Assembly: GCA_949317995.1 (NCBI GenBank)
Contig: OX439047.1
Coordinates: 51,285,505 to 51,349,504, forward strand
Length of the DNA: 64,000 nt
Direction of reading: 5' to 3'
Source of the DNA: Acholoe squamosa
Lineage: Eukaryota; Annelida; Polychaeta; Phyllodocida; Polynoidae
Made by a program: the position numbers and the translations under genes. Of this stretch, positions 51,030 through 63,468 are shown piece after piece; the first letter of the stretch is position 1; every line of letters starts with the position of its first letter. The notes under the pieces are model-generated. The model was not told where the DNA came from. It made no database searches and saw only the letters and a program-made list of their open reading frames with translations.

Positions 51030-51680
51030 GCACCCTCAGCTCAACCCCAGTGCCCACCTGTAACCCGGCACCCTCCGCCCACACCCACCCCATGGGTGGC
51101 CGCGGCACCCTCCACCCATCCCGCAGGTGACCCCATAACCTCCGCCCACCCAGTGTGTGAACCCTCCACCCTCGCGGCTCCCTCTGCCCATCCCGCAGGT
51201 GACTCCATAACCTCCGCCCATCCCACGGGTGGCCCCTGGACCCTCCCCCCACCCCAGGTGTGAACGCCGCACCCTCCACCCAACCTGCGGGTGAACCCTG
51301 CACCCTAGGACCACCCCGTGGGATGCCCTGGCACCCTCCACCATCTTGCGGGTGGCCCCGGCACCCTCCACTCACCCTGCTTGTGAACCTGGCACCCTCT
51401 GCCCACCCCGCGTGTAATCCCCGCACCCTCTGCCCACCCCCTGTGTGAACCCTGCACCCTCTGCCCACCCCGAATGTGATCCCGGCACCCTCAGCCCACC
51501 CCGCATGTGACCCCATAACCTCCGCCCACCCCGCGGGTGGCCCCGGCACCTTCAGCCCACCCCGTGTGTGAACCCTGCACCCTCCGCCCACCCCGCTGGA
51601 GACCCCATAACATGCTCCCACCCAACAGGTAGCCATGGGCATGGCACCTTCTGCCCACCCCGCGTGTGAACCCGGCAACC
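51030..51680. repeat. GC-rich ~30-bp minisatellite, ~21 copies
   Basis: Degenerate unit of the type GCACCCTCCGCCCACCCCGC plus GGGTGAACCCT. Strongly C-rich on the plus strand. ORFs over it on both strands (up to 233 codons) are artefacts. Confidence 0.92.
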
Positions 51681-51845
51681 TTGTGTTTCTCCAAGATCTT
51701 TTATTTTTTTGATTGAATAGAAACAAAAAACTTTTGCGGGACCTCTAAATGCAACAATGATGCTTTTTCTTTCGGAAAAAAATACAAAAATATAATGCAG
51801 CAATGTAAATTGCTGATAACTCAAAAAGTGAAAAGCCTGTGATTG

Positions 51846-51937
51846 CAGGGTTGCCAACTCTCACGCAATTGGCCGTACTGTTTACAGCGCCACCCTTTAC
51901 TGTAGTGTGTGCCAATGCATGAGAGTTGGCAACCCTG
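51846..51937. mobile_element. Short hAT-like MITE (CAGGGTTGCCAACTCTC ends)
   Basis: CAGGGTTGCCAACTCTCACG and its inverse GAGAGTTGGCAACCCTG form the ends of a 92-bp element. GTGATTG occurs on both sides (51839-51845 and 51938-51944). CAGGGTTGCCAACT is a common hAT terminal sequence in animals. Confidence 0.8.
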
Positions 51938-51944
51938 GTGATTG

Positions 51945-53619
51945 GCTCTCCTTTTGCATCAGCTCTCCCTTACCCAGGTTATTCGCACCACCAAGCCACT
52001 ATTCACATAACTCCCGCCAAAACTGCGCTATTCGCACCAAATTGCCAAAAAAGGCGGGAAAGTTAATACATGGATCAACATCATATACCTTCACCGTTGG
52101 AGGCAAAAAGCGTTTTATGGCTGCCAACCAACTGAGTCAAAATTTACAAAACTTTGTAATGAAATACCTTTTCCTGCAAGACCTCTACATCTCCTCCTTT
52201 ATTGGCACTATAAATTCATTAAGTAATTCTGCCTCTAATCTACAAAATTTCCATCTTTTTTTAAACTTATTCGCGCCACCAAAATGACTGAAAGTGCAGG
52301 GCCCCAGGGTGTCTCCTTATAACTCGCTTTTCGAGTTAATAAAGATAAAAACGGGTTGAGGTAAATCCACTGATATTACATGTATTAGAGCAAAGAGTCT
52401 GGGGAGTGATGCATTTACCCAGGTGCCATGGGTTCAACCTTCGTGAAACAAAATTATTCACACCTTAAATTTAAGCATCATCAATCTTTATAAATGGGTT
52501 TGATGCAATGAAGCTCCAATGGAGCTTTATGGGGTTAACATAAGGTGAACAGGGTTTGTTGTCAGTGTTTTTTGCTCAGGTTTCGGCCAAAGGTCATGCA
52601 GCCTGAGTCTAACCACTGACCTTTTTATACACCAGCTATACTCCATTTCACAAAACCTGGCACAGCAGTAGATATATCTGAGACCTACTTATAACTCCAC
52701 CTACAGTACCATTACTTCAAAACATATGTTACATTCCCTAGGATACAGAGATTTTGGTCACAACCTTTATCAAAGCTGCATTATAATAGCAATGTATGGA
52801 GAGAAAACCCTGGGATTCAGCAGCTCAAATGTCATCAAATCTCGGGTTTATGATAGATAGAAACAAAATTTCAATAGATTTAGAGTTCTAGGTCTCTATC
52901 CCTAACCACTTGGACAAATATGGTTTTCAATAGATTACATTTTTTCTGGGGTCCCATCCATGGGACCTACCTAGTCACTGAGTGTGGGGGACGTGTCCTA
53001 CTTCCTGACCCTTGGAGGCAGCCTTCACTTTCACACACACACAAGACCTCACTGGTAGCCATTGTTGTTTTTGATTCCTAGGAGGGAATATCTCTTTTTT
53101 GTTTACAGGGTAGTTAAAATATAAGGGGGTCTGTTTTACCCCAATATTCTCTATCTACTTGTGTTGCATATCATATAAATGTGTATGAGTACCTAGATAA
53201 AAGACACAGCTAAAATCAACAACTCTTGATAGATGAGACACTCAGAAATCGAGTATTTTATTTTGTACAGCTGTCGAAATTTTGAAATTTGGCTGTTCCA
53301 TCAACGAACGCACCCCAGTAGCTAAAGAATTAGTGTCTACCCCTGAGTGTATGTTCAAAAATGACATATAAAATTATAACACTGTCATTAATGTGTCCGT
53401 TTTTAAGTACACAGGCCTGGAGATCCTTTCAATTAAGCCCAACGATGTACCCAGTGACTAACCTTGGAAGGTCTGCCTACTACAGAATACCTTAGTCTGC
53501 AACATTAGGGAGTTGTGTGGGTGGAGAGCTGCAGATCTGCTACCACAATCTGATAGGCAAAGGCCGGCTGATGTGTCAATATCATTTCAGCAACACTGTA
53601 TATTCCCATATATACATTA
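51945..53619. other. Unique DNA, no gene supported
   Basis: 52,000-52,340 shows weak similarity in wording to the 1-kb repeat (TATTCGCACCAC, TTTTCGAGTTAATAAAG) and may be a far-diverged copy. The rest is AT-rich with no exon recognised. Confidence 0.3.
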
Positions 53620-53991
53620 AAGGACTCACCTCAGTGTTCCTTATTATGTTGGATAAACATTAAATGACCCTAATCTGTGTTCTTGGGTCTATCATTTAAA
53701 GATTGGCTATCAACACATTTCTGTCTGATGAACATTTTGTCGCCTCAGTGCAAAAAGGCATGTATCTGGCTAAACCGGGTAAAAGGTACTCTGTAAGAGG
53801 CCTCACTGACTTACCTGTTACCTTGTTGTTACAACTTTCTTACAGTAAGGCGATTTACAAGACTCACCTCAGCAGTCCTTGTTCATTCAGAGAAACAAAA
53901 ATACCACCTAAGTGTTTCAGATAAACATTAATTTAAAAAGACCAACTATGATCCTTGCTCTATTGACAAGAGGAAAAATTCAAAGACTCAC
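53620..53991. repeat. Duplicated splice-donor neighbourhood
   Basis: The real donor of the large exon reads, on the plus strand, GACTCACCATGCCAGTGTTC (53985 onwards). Two upstream paralogues, GACTCACCTCAGTGTTCC (about 53625) and GACTCACCTCAGCAGTCC (about 53861), carry the same donor word and share ATAAACATTAA-type downstream sequence. Neither is preceded by an open exon. Confidence 0.6.
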
Positions 53992-56900
53992 CATGCCAGT
54001 GTTCCTAGAGTGTGTCCCTTTTGGTCCTGACTCATTCATGTCTTTTGGTCTGCATCCACGTCCCGCTCCCTCTGGTTTCGTAAATCCATCCATGAACTTC
54101 TTGTGGCGGTACACTCGCTTCTGAGGCTTCTTATCAACTTCTGCACTAGCTAAACTAGCACTCCTCTTATATCCCTCTGCACTTTCTTCACCCTTGACCC
54201 TATCATCATCCGCCCGCTCATTCTCTGTGCCTTTCTTGCTCTTCTTCGGTTTGAGCATCAGAGTCTTTCTGGGTTGGCCACCTGTTGGTTTAGCCTTCAC
54301 TGAGTAATACTTGTGTATCTTAGCATTCTGAGGCTCCTTAGATTTCCCAGCCTTATCCTTATGTTTTGTAATGCTTATTTTTCTATCGGGGGATTTATTG
54401 AGCTTTGCACCTTTTGTGGCCTCATCAATGCAGATGGGACTGACCCTACCAAAGTGATCCTTTGGCTTCATACGCTCTTTAAGTGGCACATTAGGTATCT
54501 TCAGCTCTGTAGTGGGATGATGAACTCGGTCATTTACTGGTTTTAGAAGCTGCTCCTGTTGTTCAAGCTTAATGAGTGCCTCATAAGGCCGGAAGGTATC
54601 CAAGCCACGGTTGAGCTTGCTGAAATCCAGGTGCTCACCTTTACTTAACATCTTCTCCGACTCACCCTTTTCTGGTTTGATTTCCATCTGCGCCCTATCT
54701 GTGACTGGGAGCAGGTGCTTGAATGTAGAGTAACGGGCCTCTGATACTAATGAGGACACCATATTGTTGTTCTGGTTAGAGTTAAGGTCAGTGCCTGATG
54801 GTTTGCTAGTGGCCTGACCATCAGTCCCCTGGCACATGGAGGACTCTCTCTGACTGCCTGGGCTGATGTCCAGCCGGTTCTGGTGGAGCATCTGCTTCTT
54901 GTGGTGCAGCAGACTAGGTGATTTCCGCTGGACAATTGGGTTCACATTAGCCACTGGCTTCTTGGGAAGCAACACTGGAGAATCTGTTGAAGAATATGAG
55001 AAGTCTACACCAGGTCGTGGTTGAACACCACTGCCCATTGGCCACTGCTGGCTAACTGTGGGTCTTACTGTTGCAGAAAAGACATGAGCAGGGGTCCCTG
55101 AGCTGCCCAATGGAAGCCGAGGCACGGGTGCAGGGGTGGTGATTGAGGCTGTGGAAGATGTGATGGTGGTAGTGGTGGCAAGTTGTTGACCATAACTAGC
55201 CACCTGGATCGGCTGCACTGCAGGGACCTGGATGTACCCCCTGGTGGTGGCAAATGTGCCTGAGGCGGTTGGAGGGAGGTGGTGTTGGGGGTAGGTACTT
55301 GGGTGAGCTTGATGATACTGATGTGGCATATGTGAACCAGGGGATGTACCATTGGAAGTGGCTTGGTGGAAAGGTTGGATTCTACCTACTTGTCCACCAC
55401 CACTACTACTACTACCTCCAATGATTCCATCTTTACTGCTGCTATTCTGCACTCCTTGCTGTGCAGGTGGTAGGAAACCTTCTCCTGGTGGCACCTTATG
55501 GTATTGTACATAAGCAGGCTGTGCAATAGTTTTGTTAGTTTCTGAAGTAGATGTTGGGCCCCTTGTTCCGGAGTACTTGGGAATGGAGAGCTGTGTACCT
55601 CCAGGTACAGGTGGCTGAGGCTGTTGATATTCTTCCTGCCCATGCCTTGCCAGTGGCTGAGCTTGATAATGGTCAGTAATGGTAACATCACTGGAGGAGG
55701 AGGAATTGGGGTAGGACATGTTGCGACTTTGAGGTCTGGCCGCTTGCGATCCATGGGACCGGTTGGTATATATTAGCTCACCTCCTGGTGGCTGATAGAG
55801 GTTTTTCTGAGGATTATATGCTAAGGTAGATGGTGATGGCCCCACATGCTGAATAACGCCTGAGGTGCCTCTCACATACTGCATGGCTGCTAAATGGCTC
55901 TGCACGCTGCCCGGTGACTCTGACATGGTAATGTGTGATGGCTGTTGCCCTCTACCTTCAGGCAATTTCTCAACAGGGGGAGTGCGCTGTGGCATCAACG
56001 TTTGCAAAGGAGGTGGGCCATGCAGTGGTCTCTCCTGTGAGATAGCTCTATGGGTTGGTGACATTGGAACCCTGATAGTTGTTTCACAGACAGTATTTCC
56101 ACCTTGTGGTGGTGCCGCTGAAGGAGCTGGTTGTGTACTATTCTGTTGGCTATTTGTTGGGTATACATACCGGATGGACCCATTCGCTCCACGTACATTC
56201 GGGGATGCATGTGGATGCTGAACAACCCCACGGTTTCCAGTTACCGATACTGTGTATGGGTAGGTGTGCCGTACACCATTCATGTGTACTGAGGATGATG
56301 ACGATGATGATGATGATGATACTTCTGGTCTTACTGTTGCTGCTTGACTTGCAGCTTGGTATGAAGGAACATGTGGTGATACTTGTGAAGTTGGGGGCTG
56401 GGGTTGCCTTTCCCAGACACTGCTTCGAGTGGCTGAACTATGAGTACCTGATGAATGCTGCTGCTGAACAGCAGCATTATTACCAGGTGATACAGTAGAC
56501 TGGTAGCGGGCACCACCTGGGGCATAGTAGTAAGGAGATGGGTGTGGTATGGCCAAGCTTGGAGGCTTACCACTAAGTCCAGTTAGTCCATGCATGCCTG
56601 GCGGCACACCTGGGTATGGGTATCCAGAAGCATAACTCTCGGGAAAACGCCGTGCCTTGAATGGTATCAACTGTTCCCCTACCACAATGACATCATCATC
56701 ATGGTCCCGCTTTCTGTTAGGCTTCACTGATAAATCCAGAGGCGAATCAGCATTTGCTGTTGACACAGAACCACCATCCATTGACTTAGGAGTTGTCAGG
56801 TCCAAGGGCACATAGGAAGTCTCCCTCTCTGGAGGTCGTCCATATTCCTGAGCATCTATACGGAGTGGCCGTTGGTGGTGTAGTACCTGGGGACTTGTTG

Positions 56901-57963
56901 GGGGCAAATGTGGGCTGTGTGATGATAGATGGGGACTGTGAGGCATCAGCCGGGGGCTTTGAGATGCCGCATGTGGGCTCTGTGAAGCCATATGTGGGCT
57001 GTGAGTTGGCAGCCTTGGGCTGGGTGTCGCCAGATGTGGTGATGCAAGGCGTGGGCTGTGTAGCACCTTGTGCTGTGATGTCAAGTGTGGCAGAGGTGAT
57101 GTCAGGTGAGACGGCATGAAATGGGGTGATGGGGTGGAATTCTGAGGTGATGATGAAGTCATATGTGGAGATGCCATATGTAGTGAGGTTATTTGTGTGG
57201 ACCTCATATGTGGAGCCTGAGGGCTCTGGGATGTCATATGCTGGCCATGTGACATCATTTGTGGGCTATGTGATGTCATATGCTGGCCTGGTGACATCAT
57301 TTGTGGGCTATGTGATGTCATATGCTGGCCCTGTGACATCATTTGTGGGCTATGTGATGCCATATGCTGGCCCTGTGACATCATTTGTGGGCTGTTGGAT
57401 GCCATATGCTGGCCCTGTGTTGTCATATACAGGCTTTGTTGGCTCTGTGACGTCATATGTGGGGTCTTTGATCCCATGTGTGGGTTCTGTGATATCCGAT
57501 GGGGGCTTTGTGATGTTCTATGTGGACTGGGGCTGTGACCAATTGCCTGTGCTGGTTGGGATGAATGACGCACAGTTCCTTGGGTAACAGCAGCGGCACT
57601 GGGGGACGGTACCTGCATCAGATTATGTCCCTGTTTTAGATGTGGCACAGAGTACAAGTGTGACTGTGAATGGTCTGGGATCTTGAAGGGGTAGCTTACT
57701 CTATACCCTGCTGGCATATTGGATGGCACCAGACTGGGTGTAATATTGGGTGCCAGGTTGGATTGCGCCCCGCTGGGTGGGGCGAGATTAGGTGCTGCCA
57801 TGCTGGACAGCGCCATGTTGGGTGCCGCAGAAAGCCCCCCTGTGTGCCCTGTGTATCCAGCCTGCTGTATGCTAGGACTGGTGACAGGGGTAAGGGCTGG
57901 CGGCTGGCTCTTGGGGATGACATACATGCTCCCTCCGCACTGGAACGACTGGTTTGTTATCAC
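53992..57963 (-). CDS. Large internal exon of an unidentified nuclear-type protein with CtBP motifs
   Basis: A 3,972-nt exon runs from an acceptor (ttttcttttcccag before 57963) to a donor (CATG|gtgagtc after 53992). It is exactly 1,324 codons, phase 0 at both ends, with no stop. It is Ser/Pro/Gln/His-rich. Residues ~175-250 are a 14-16-residue repeat (QHMTSHSPQMMSxG). PLDLT (386-390) and PLDLS (408-412) are PxDLS motifs, the CtBP corepressor docking signature, and NRKRDHDDD follows. Residues ~1080-1324 are Lys-rich (LMLKPKKSKKGTE; KKPQKRVYRHKKFMDGFTKP). No globular domain is visible. It is probably a transcriptional corepressor or chromatin scaffold; a BCOR-type protein is one guess I cannot support by alignment. 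The codon listed as start is GTG at the splice junction, so the true start is in an upstream exon. Confidence 0.85.
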
Positions 57964-58304
57964 CTGGGAAAAGAAAAGGGAGACAAATTAGGTTTGAACA
58001 ATGATAGGTTTTGTTGTATTTTGTTGTAGCAGATAATTCAACATGCCCTAGCTAAAGCAGAGAGATGACTTAAACGTTTGTTTTTTATGGTGCAATGTTT
58101 CTTTCACTGCCCTCTCATTGTTTTTCTTCACTACCCTTGCCAAACAAATAAATAGATATTTGTGAGTCTCTTAACTCAATGGGGTCACAATGACCCTTCC
58201 ACCCATTTCTATTAAACTAAAGCAAACCATTTCTAACATAACAATGCATTTAGTTAGTTAGGCACCTTTATAACATGATGTCTGAAGTTGTTCTCCACTT
58301 TATA
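57964..58304. other. Intron, acceptor side
   Basis: Immediately upstream of the large exon on the minus strand: a pyrimidine-rich tract and the AG acceptor at 57964-57966. No further exon recognised. Confidence 0.5.
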
Positions 58305-58715
58305 CATTCCTCATATTGTGCCCTTTACAATTACAGGCTGGTGTTCAGCACAGGAATCCCCAGACTGTAGTCCTCACTCTGTACCCTCTACAGTATGGGA
58401 GCAATCCCCAGAGCAACCCCAGCCCCACAATGAGCATTCTATACGTTTACAGTGTGATGCCAGCAAAGGGAATCCTCACACGGTACATTGACAGAATGAT
58501 ATCAGCTCAGGGAATCACCTCCCCCCCCCCCCACACACACACGGTACATTTACAGCACGGTGTGGGCAAAAGGCGTCCTCACATTGTGCCCTTCATGTCA
58601 GCATATGGAGCAACGCCAGTCCCGAAATGAAAATTACCCACACTGAACAATTTCATACAGCATGGTGTCAGTAGGCCAACAGAGAATCCCCATGCTGTAC
58701 ATTTACAGCATGGTT
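58305..58715. repeat. Degenerate ~45-60-bp tandem repeat
   Basis: Recurring order TCCTCAC(A)..TGTACATTTACAGC..TGGTGTCAGCA..GGGAA, for example around 58460-58500, 58540-58580 and 58680-58712. A C10 and ACAC stretch lies at 58520-58540. ORFs here are incidental. Confidence 0.6.
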
Positions 58716-60170
58716 GGATCTTATATTCCATCGTTAAGAAAATGCAGCAGAATAACCAACAACAAATCCCACAAAAGATTTTACTCTGAGATGGGGTAGT
58801 AGGAGGTACGCTGAGAGAGTGCTCTGACAACCCGGGGTCTGTCAACTAAACACGGAAGCTATCTGAGTTGCTGGTTTAATTAGGATGTAGGGATGCATTA
58901 TTGACCAATGAGATACAATGTAATTCCCTTAATTCATTCACTGCATAAATCTCACACCTGGTACCAATAATGCTGGCTGTTATTAGTGCTTATCTCTGGG
59001 TACCAGGTAAAGCGATGGCGGAACAGGATGACCTGGAATCTCGGTATATGGATAGCGATGGACGCAAGCAGTCATTATCCCACCTGGCAGAGTGGACTGT
59101 CAATGTCATGTTTTGAGACACCCCCCTTACTCCATTAAGGTGGCTGCCCGGGATAGACTGAAAATAATTAGATTATCGCCATCATCTAACCAGAGACCCC
59201 AAAATGATATGCACTTTCCATATATACAAAGAAAATATGGGGGTCCCATGCATATTTTTGAGATTTTCGGGAGCAGAACCCTGGTTGCTAGGGACCTGGC
59301 AAAGGGTCAAATTATATAGGCAATGTACTAGAAAAAGTAGCATTTTTGTTGTTTTCTATTCAAATATTGGGATTAGAACATAATGCATCAAGTATGTGAT
59401 GCAAATTCTGAATATCTTTCTGATTTTGGGATGCATTTTGCTGTACGATGCCTAGATCTTTTCTGATAAGGATTTTAACACAATTTTCTAGTACATTTCC
59501 TATTTAATTCAACCCTTCATGGGGATTCTTATCATTAGGGAGATAAGCCTGATAAGGACCGCGCTGGTTGCTATGACGTCACTGCTGCTCCCTAGAATAG
59601 AGAGTCTTCAACCTTATATGGGATTAAACTGTAGAGGAACTACATCTAGATGTGCGCAGAAAGCTGCTCTGACAGTAGAGATGATTTCAAAGGCCGCCAG
59701 CCACCTTAACTACAGATGGAGTCACCAGTACCAGGGTCCACTTCCGGTCAGTTGAGATCTCAACTTATTGAAGCAAAGATTCTGCTGAGATCTTTGCTGA
59801 AAGCTGGGATTTAGCTGAGATCTTACAAAGATTGAGATGAGAAAAATATCACGAATTAGACAATACATCTGTATATCAGGGCCCCTAAGCCCCCCTTTTC
59901 AGTGAACCATTTTTCCTCTAAAGCAAGCAGGGCTGATATGAAGCGTATAAGGGGTTATAAGGTAGAGTGCATTGACAATTCTGAGCAGAGCAAGTGAAGC
60001 ACTTTTGGTTAGAGGGTTTAAGTGCATGCCCCTACTGGACAACTTTAGAGAAATTTAGGCATTTCTCCTCTTCTTTTAGGTGAATTTGTGTAAGGCCAAG
60101 TTCAGCATGTAAGTGCACCAAATATTTGTTTCCATTTTTTTGGAGGGGGGGGAGGCTGCCCCCCCCCCCC
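58716..60170. other. Unique AT-rich DNA, no gene supported
   Basis: GGTACCAG-type words at about 58963 and 58999 recall the small element at 63469. No exon seen. Confidence 0.3.
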
Positions 60171-60322
60171 CAGGGGCGTGGGAAGCAGTTTCAGAGTGGG
60201 TGGGACCAGGGAGGTTTTCTGCAATTTTTGACCTCCCTTTGCTTGACCTTTTAGTTTTGACCTTTTGAGGAGTTGGCCAAAAGTGGGGGGGGGGCATGTC
60301 CCCCCTGCTTTCCACGCCCATG
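60171..60322. mobile_element. CAGGGGCGTGGGAAGCAG-ended MITE, copy 2
   Basis: Nearly identical to 20488-20645. The right end is CTGCTTTCCACGCCCATG. C runs on both sides make any CCCCC target duplication uninterpretable. Confidence 0.8.
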
Positions 60323-60460
60323 CCCCCCCCCTCGTTCGGGTTGGGGGGGGTGGCAGTTGTCATTCTTGTATAAGATAAAACAGCAAAATTCCGATGCCAG
60401 TTCCGGATAAACAGTTTTGTTAACAATCCCTGTCACTGCACCTTCTAGACTTGAGTAACA

Positions 60461-60880
60461 TCCACCTGCGTTCCCAAATACACAGAGAAAGGGTCATTTT
60501 CCCTAAATCTGTATGTCCCTGTGGTCTGGAAAAGGGGTCTTTCTTTCTCAATAGAATCTGTGTCAGTAAGAAAAAGGAGTCCAAAATATTTGAGAGCTTC
60601 TCAAACTGTAAGTAGATGTATTCACTTCTTTGCTGATATGCTGCATATATAGCTATATAACCATAGGGTTTTCAAATTCCAGAATTGTGCAGCTTGAACA
60701 CATTTTTTTCATGAGTTTCTCCTCAGAATGATTGGAAAGGGGAATAAACGTCTGCGTTTGCTAAAAATAGGGTGTACTTTTACATGAAAAAAATCTGTGT
60801 TTTGCTGCAAAAAAGTGTGCATTTTCACCTAAAATTCCGTGTAAAAGGGGTCATTTTTGACGAGGAGGAACGCAGGTGGA
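60461..60880. mobile_element. TIR element with TCCACCTGCGTTCC ends
   Basis: TCCACCTGCGTTCC at the left, GGAACGCAGGTGGA at the right; GGGTCATTTT(CC) is also inverted just inside the ends. 420 bp, AT-rich, no ORF. No target duplication seen. Confidence 0.65.
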
Positions 60881-60952
60881 AGTCATTAATGCCTTGAGAG
60901 TGCAGGGACAATTCACCTAGCATGTGGAACAGCCATTACATGGCAACCCCAG

Positions 60953-61000
60953 GGTTCTGAACAGATATCACGTGCCTCTGGCAATCGCCACCGATCCACT
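60953..61000. repeat. Left arm of a 1.8-kb inverted pair
   Basis: GAACAGATATCACGTGCCTC followed by TGGCAATCGCCACCGATCC is inverted at 62709-62757. The two arms enclose the CAGGGGCGG element, so an older TIR element was probably the landing site. Confidence 0.75.
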
Positions 61001-61011
61001 GAGGGCCTTAA

Positions 61012-62333
61012 CAGGGGCGGATCCGGGGGGGGGGGGTCCTGGGGGTTAGGACCCCCCCCCCTTTTGGTCCATCAAAAGCATGTCCGAATGGGGGTCCCTG
61101 AAGGTGGACCCCCCGCCTTTTGGGCCCACCCAATATGTCCACTTTGTATACCCCAATTCATGACCCCTATCCCTCATCGAAGTAGTTTTTATTGTTTGCA
61201 AATTGTACAATTTATGACTCAACAGTATTTAGAATATATATATAAATTTCTCAAAATTTTCGAACATGAGCCAATCCAGAAAAAGCAGTCATATGATATA
61301 TATAATGCTTGGCTTAGGCCTATATATAAAGCATAGCTTATACCTTAGACCCATGCAAGGTGAGTCCTATAGGTTGAGTTTGACTGGTATAGGCAGTGGT
61401 ATAGGAATGGGTCAGGGATGTAGGGTATAATTACATTAGAATAGGGGTAATCTACTAAAAATTATCCCCAATATGCATGAGTGACCACATAGGCATCTAG
61501 GCATTCGGTGTGCCTTATGCATGGTATACTATATGTGGGGTTCCCCAGGTAATTTTCCATAAGATTTACATCCCATTTATTCATCACTTAGGGTGCATCA
61601 AAATACTTTGATACTTTTTTTTTTAAATTCCAAAGTTTCAAATCAAACTACTAGGTTGACACCTAATGATACACAAATCCCTTAGACTACAGTGTTTGAC
61701 ACCAATATTTCAAAAATTTTCTTGGGGGATAAGCTCTGCAAACCCTATCAAAGAACAATGTATCAGGACATAAATTTGCATCCCTTGCTGAAAATGCTTT
61801 CCTATACCAATATGCATTAAATATAACTTTGATGATTATATTATAAGATTTTCGTTGGGGATGACCCAAAACTCTCGTAATCACCACTGTAAACATACTG
61901 CTGAGGGTACACCAAAATGCTTTAAACTTAAAGGTTTGACATCAATTCTTCCAAAGATTTTTCCCAGGGGTGGACTACACCCCTTTGGACAACAGTATCT
62001 AAAAATAATAAATTTCTAGGGGACATGCCCCCAGCCTCCCATAAACACCATTGTGCAATCAAAATTTAATAAGGTTTTTATTCCCCGTTCTCATAATCAT
62101 GGGTTTACTGTTGATGGTGCACCAAAATGCTTTACTGAATTGGGGTCTAGAAATGCATCAGAATGCACCATTTGATGTCTACATTTCAAAATTTTCTTGG
62201 GGGGCATGCCCCCAAACCCCCCTACATACATTGCGGCGCTGCGCTTGCAATGTTGCGGTGCTACGCTTGCAACATCAGGGCCATACGCCCCAGGGTTGGA
62301 CCCCCCCTTTCCAAAATCCTGGATCCGCCCCTG
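61012..62333. mobile_element. 1,322-bp CAGGGGCGG-ended element with 5-bp TSD
   Basis: Ends CAGGGGCGGATCC and GGATCCGCCCCTG; perfect CTTAA duplication (61007-61011 and 62334-62338). Several internal words of the type TTGGGGGGCATGCCCCCAAA. ORFs are short; no transposase was recognised, so it is non-autonomous. Third element of the 5-bp-duplication group with 11455 and 19236. Confidence 0.85.
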
Positions 62334-62708
62334 CTTAACACTAGGCAGTTGATCTGGATCAGCCTGATGCTACAGGCAGCTGATCTAAGCGAGCCTCGTT
62401 TTGAGGCCCAACTAGGTCAAGAGGTCATGACACCACACGCAGTCATGGCGGCCAACTGGCAGCCAGAGTCAGCCGCCAGTGTGCAGTGATAGTGGAATTA
62501 CAAAGATTAGGGATTAATAGTGAACCAAATAATCATGCTCCAAGCTCAAATACAACTAGAAACAATTAAAGGGCTAATGATACTGTCCCTACGCCTTCTT
62601 TCAGTGACTGATGGCCGTCCGTTGGCTGTGAATCAAGGATTTGTTGTGTATCCAAAGAAAAGATCACCTGCCTATAGCAGTACATAGTGATCTCATTCCA
62701 CATAGCGT

Positions 62709-62757
62709 TACGGGATCAGTGGCGCTTGCCAGAGGCACGTGATATCTGTTCAGAGGG
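62709..62757. repeat. Right arm of the 1.8-kb inverted pair
   Basis: GGATCAGTGGCGCTTGCCAG and AGGCACGTGATATCTGTTC; inverse of 60953-61000. Confidence 0.75.
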
Positions 62758-63468
62758 GACGCAACCCGGGGAGGTAACTCATGCCACCGGCTCATACCTG
62801 TAAGTTTCAATCTTGAAGATTTGCTAGATACTAGTAATCGTTAATGTTTTGCTGATGAGATCACTTGTATGTTCACCACTTTTTTGTGTGGTTCTAACAC
62901 TTTTTATCTGCTTCACGCTTCAGTTCCTGTGATGAATAAATAAAACCCGTGAAGCACAAATAAATTTAGGAGGGAGTGTTCCTTTACATGGGTTTATGTG
63001 TGTGTGTGGACTGGCATACAGTAGTTCGTTCTAAGATCAATGGCTGCTTGGTGGCAAACAAACGTCACCCGTTCCTACCCCATTTCGTTGGCATTCACCG
63101 CAAAAAGAGGCTGATAAAAACAAAGAAATCAAGGAGAAAATGGGAAGATATTTAACAAAAATAAAAAGTTAAATAAAAAAAAAACATCTGAGAGAAGGAG
63201 AGTGAGTCATCATAGAAGCAGGTAAAAGGCGTACGTAACCTTTGACGTGATTAAAAAAAAGGGATTAGTGACTAAAGGCTTGTCAAATAGACTGGCATTT
63301 ATCGAGTCAAACTCTTAACTTAAATATCTAATTCTGTTTTAATAAAAGCTGTAATTAGTGTAATGTGTGAATGCTCCCGGAAAATGCTCCTTCAAGTTCT
63401 TATACGGACTTAGTTATTAGCCAATGAGTGAACCCCAATCTATTCACTGCGGTCCTTTGGGAGCCAAC
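62758..63468. other. AT-rich DNA, no gene supported
   Basis: Nothing recognised apart from A-rich runs near 63170-63185. Confidence 0.3.

Noticed and set aside
51025-51726. 233-codon Gly/Trp/Val-rich minus-strand ORF
   Set aside because: Translation of a GC-rich minisatellite; several overlapping frames are equally open.
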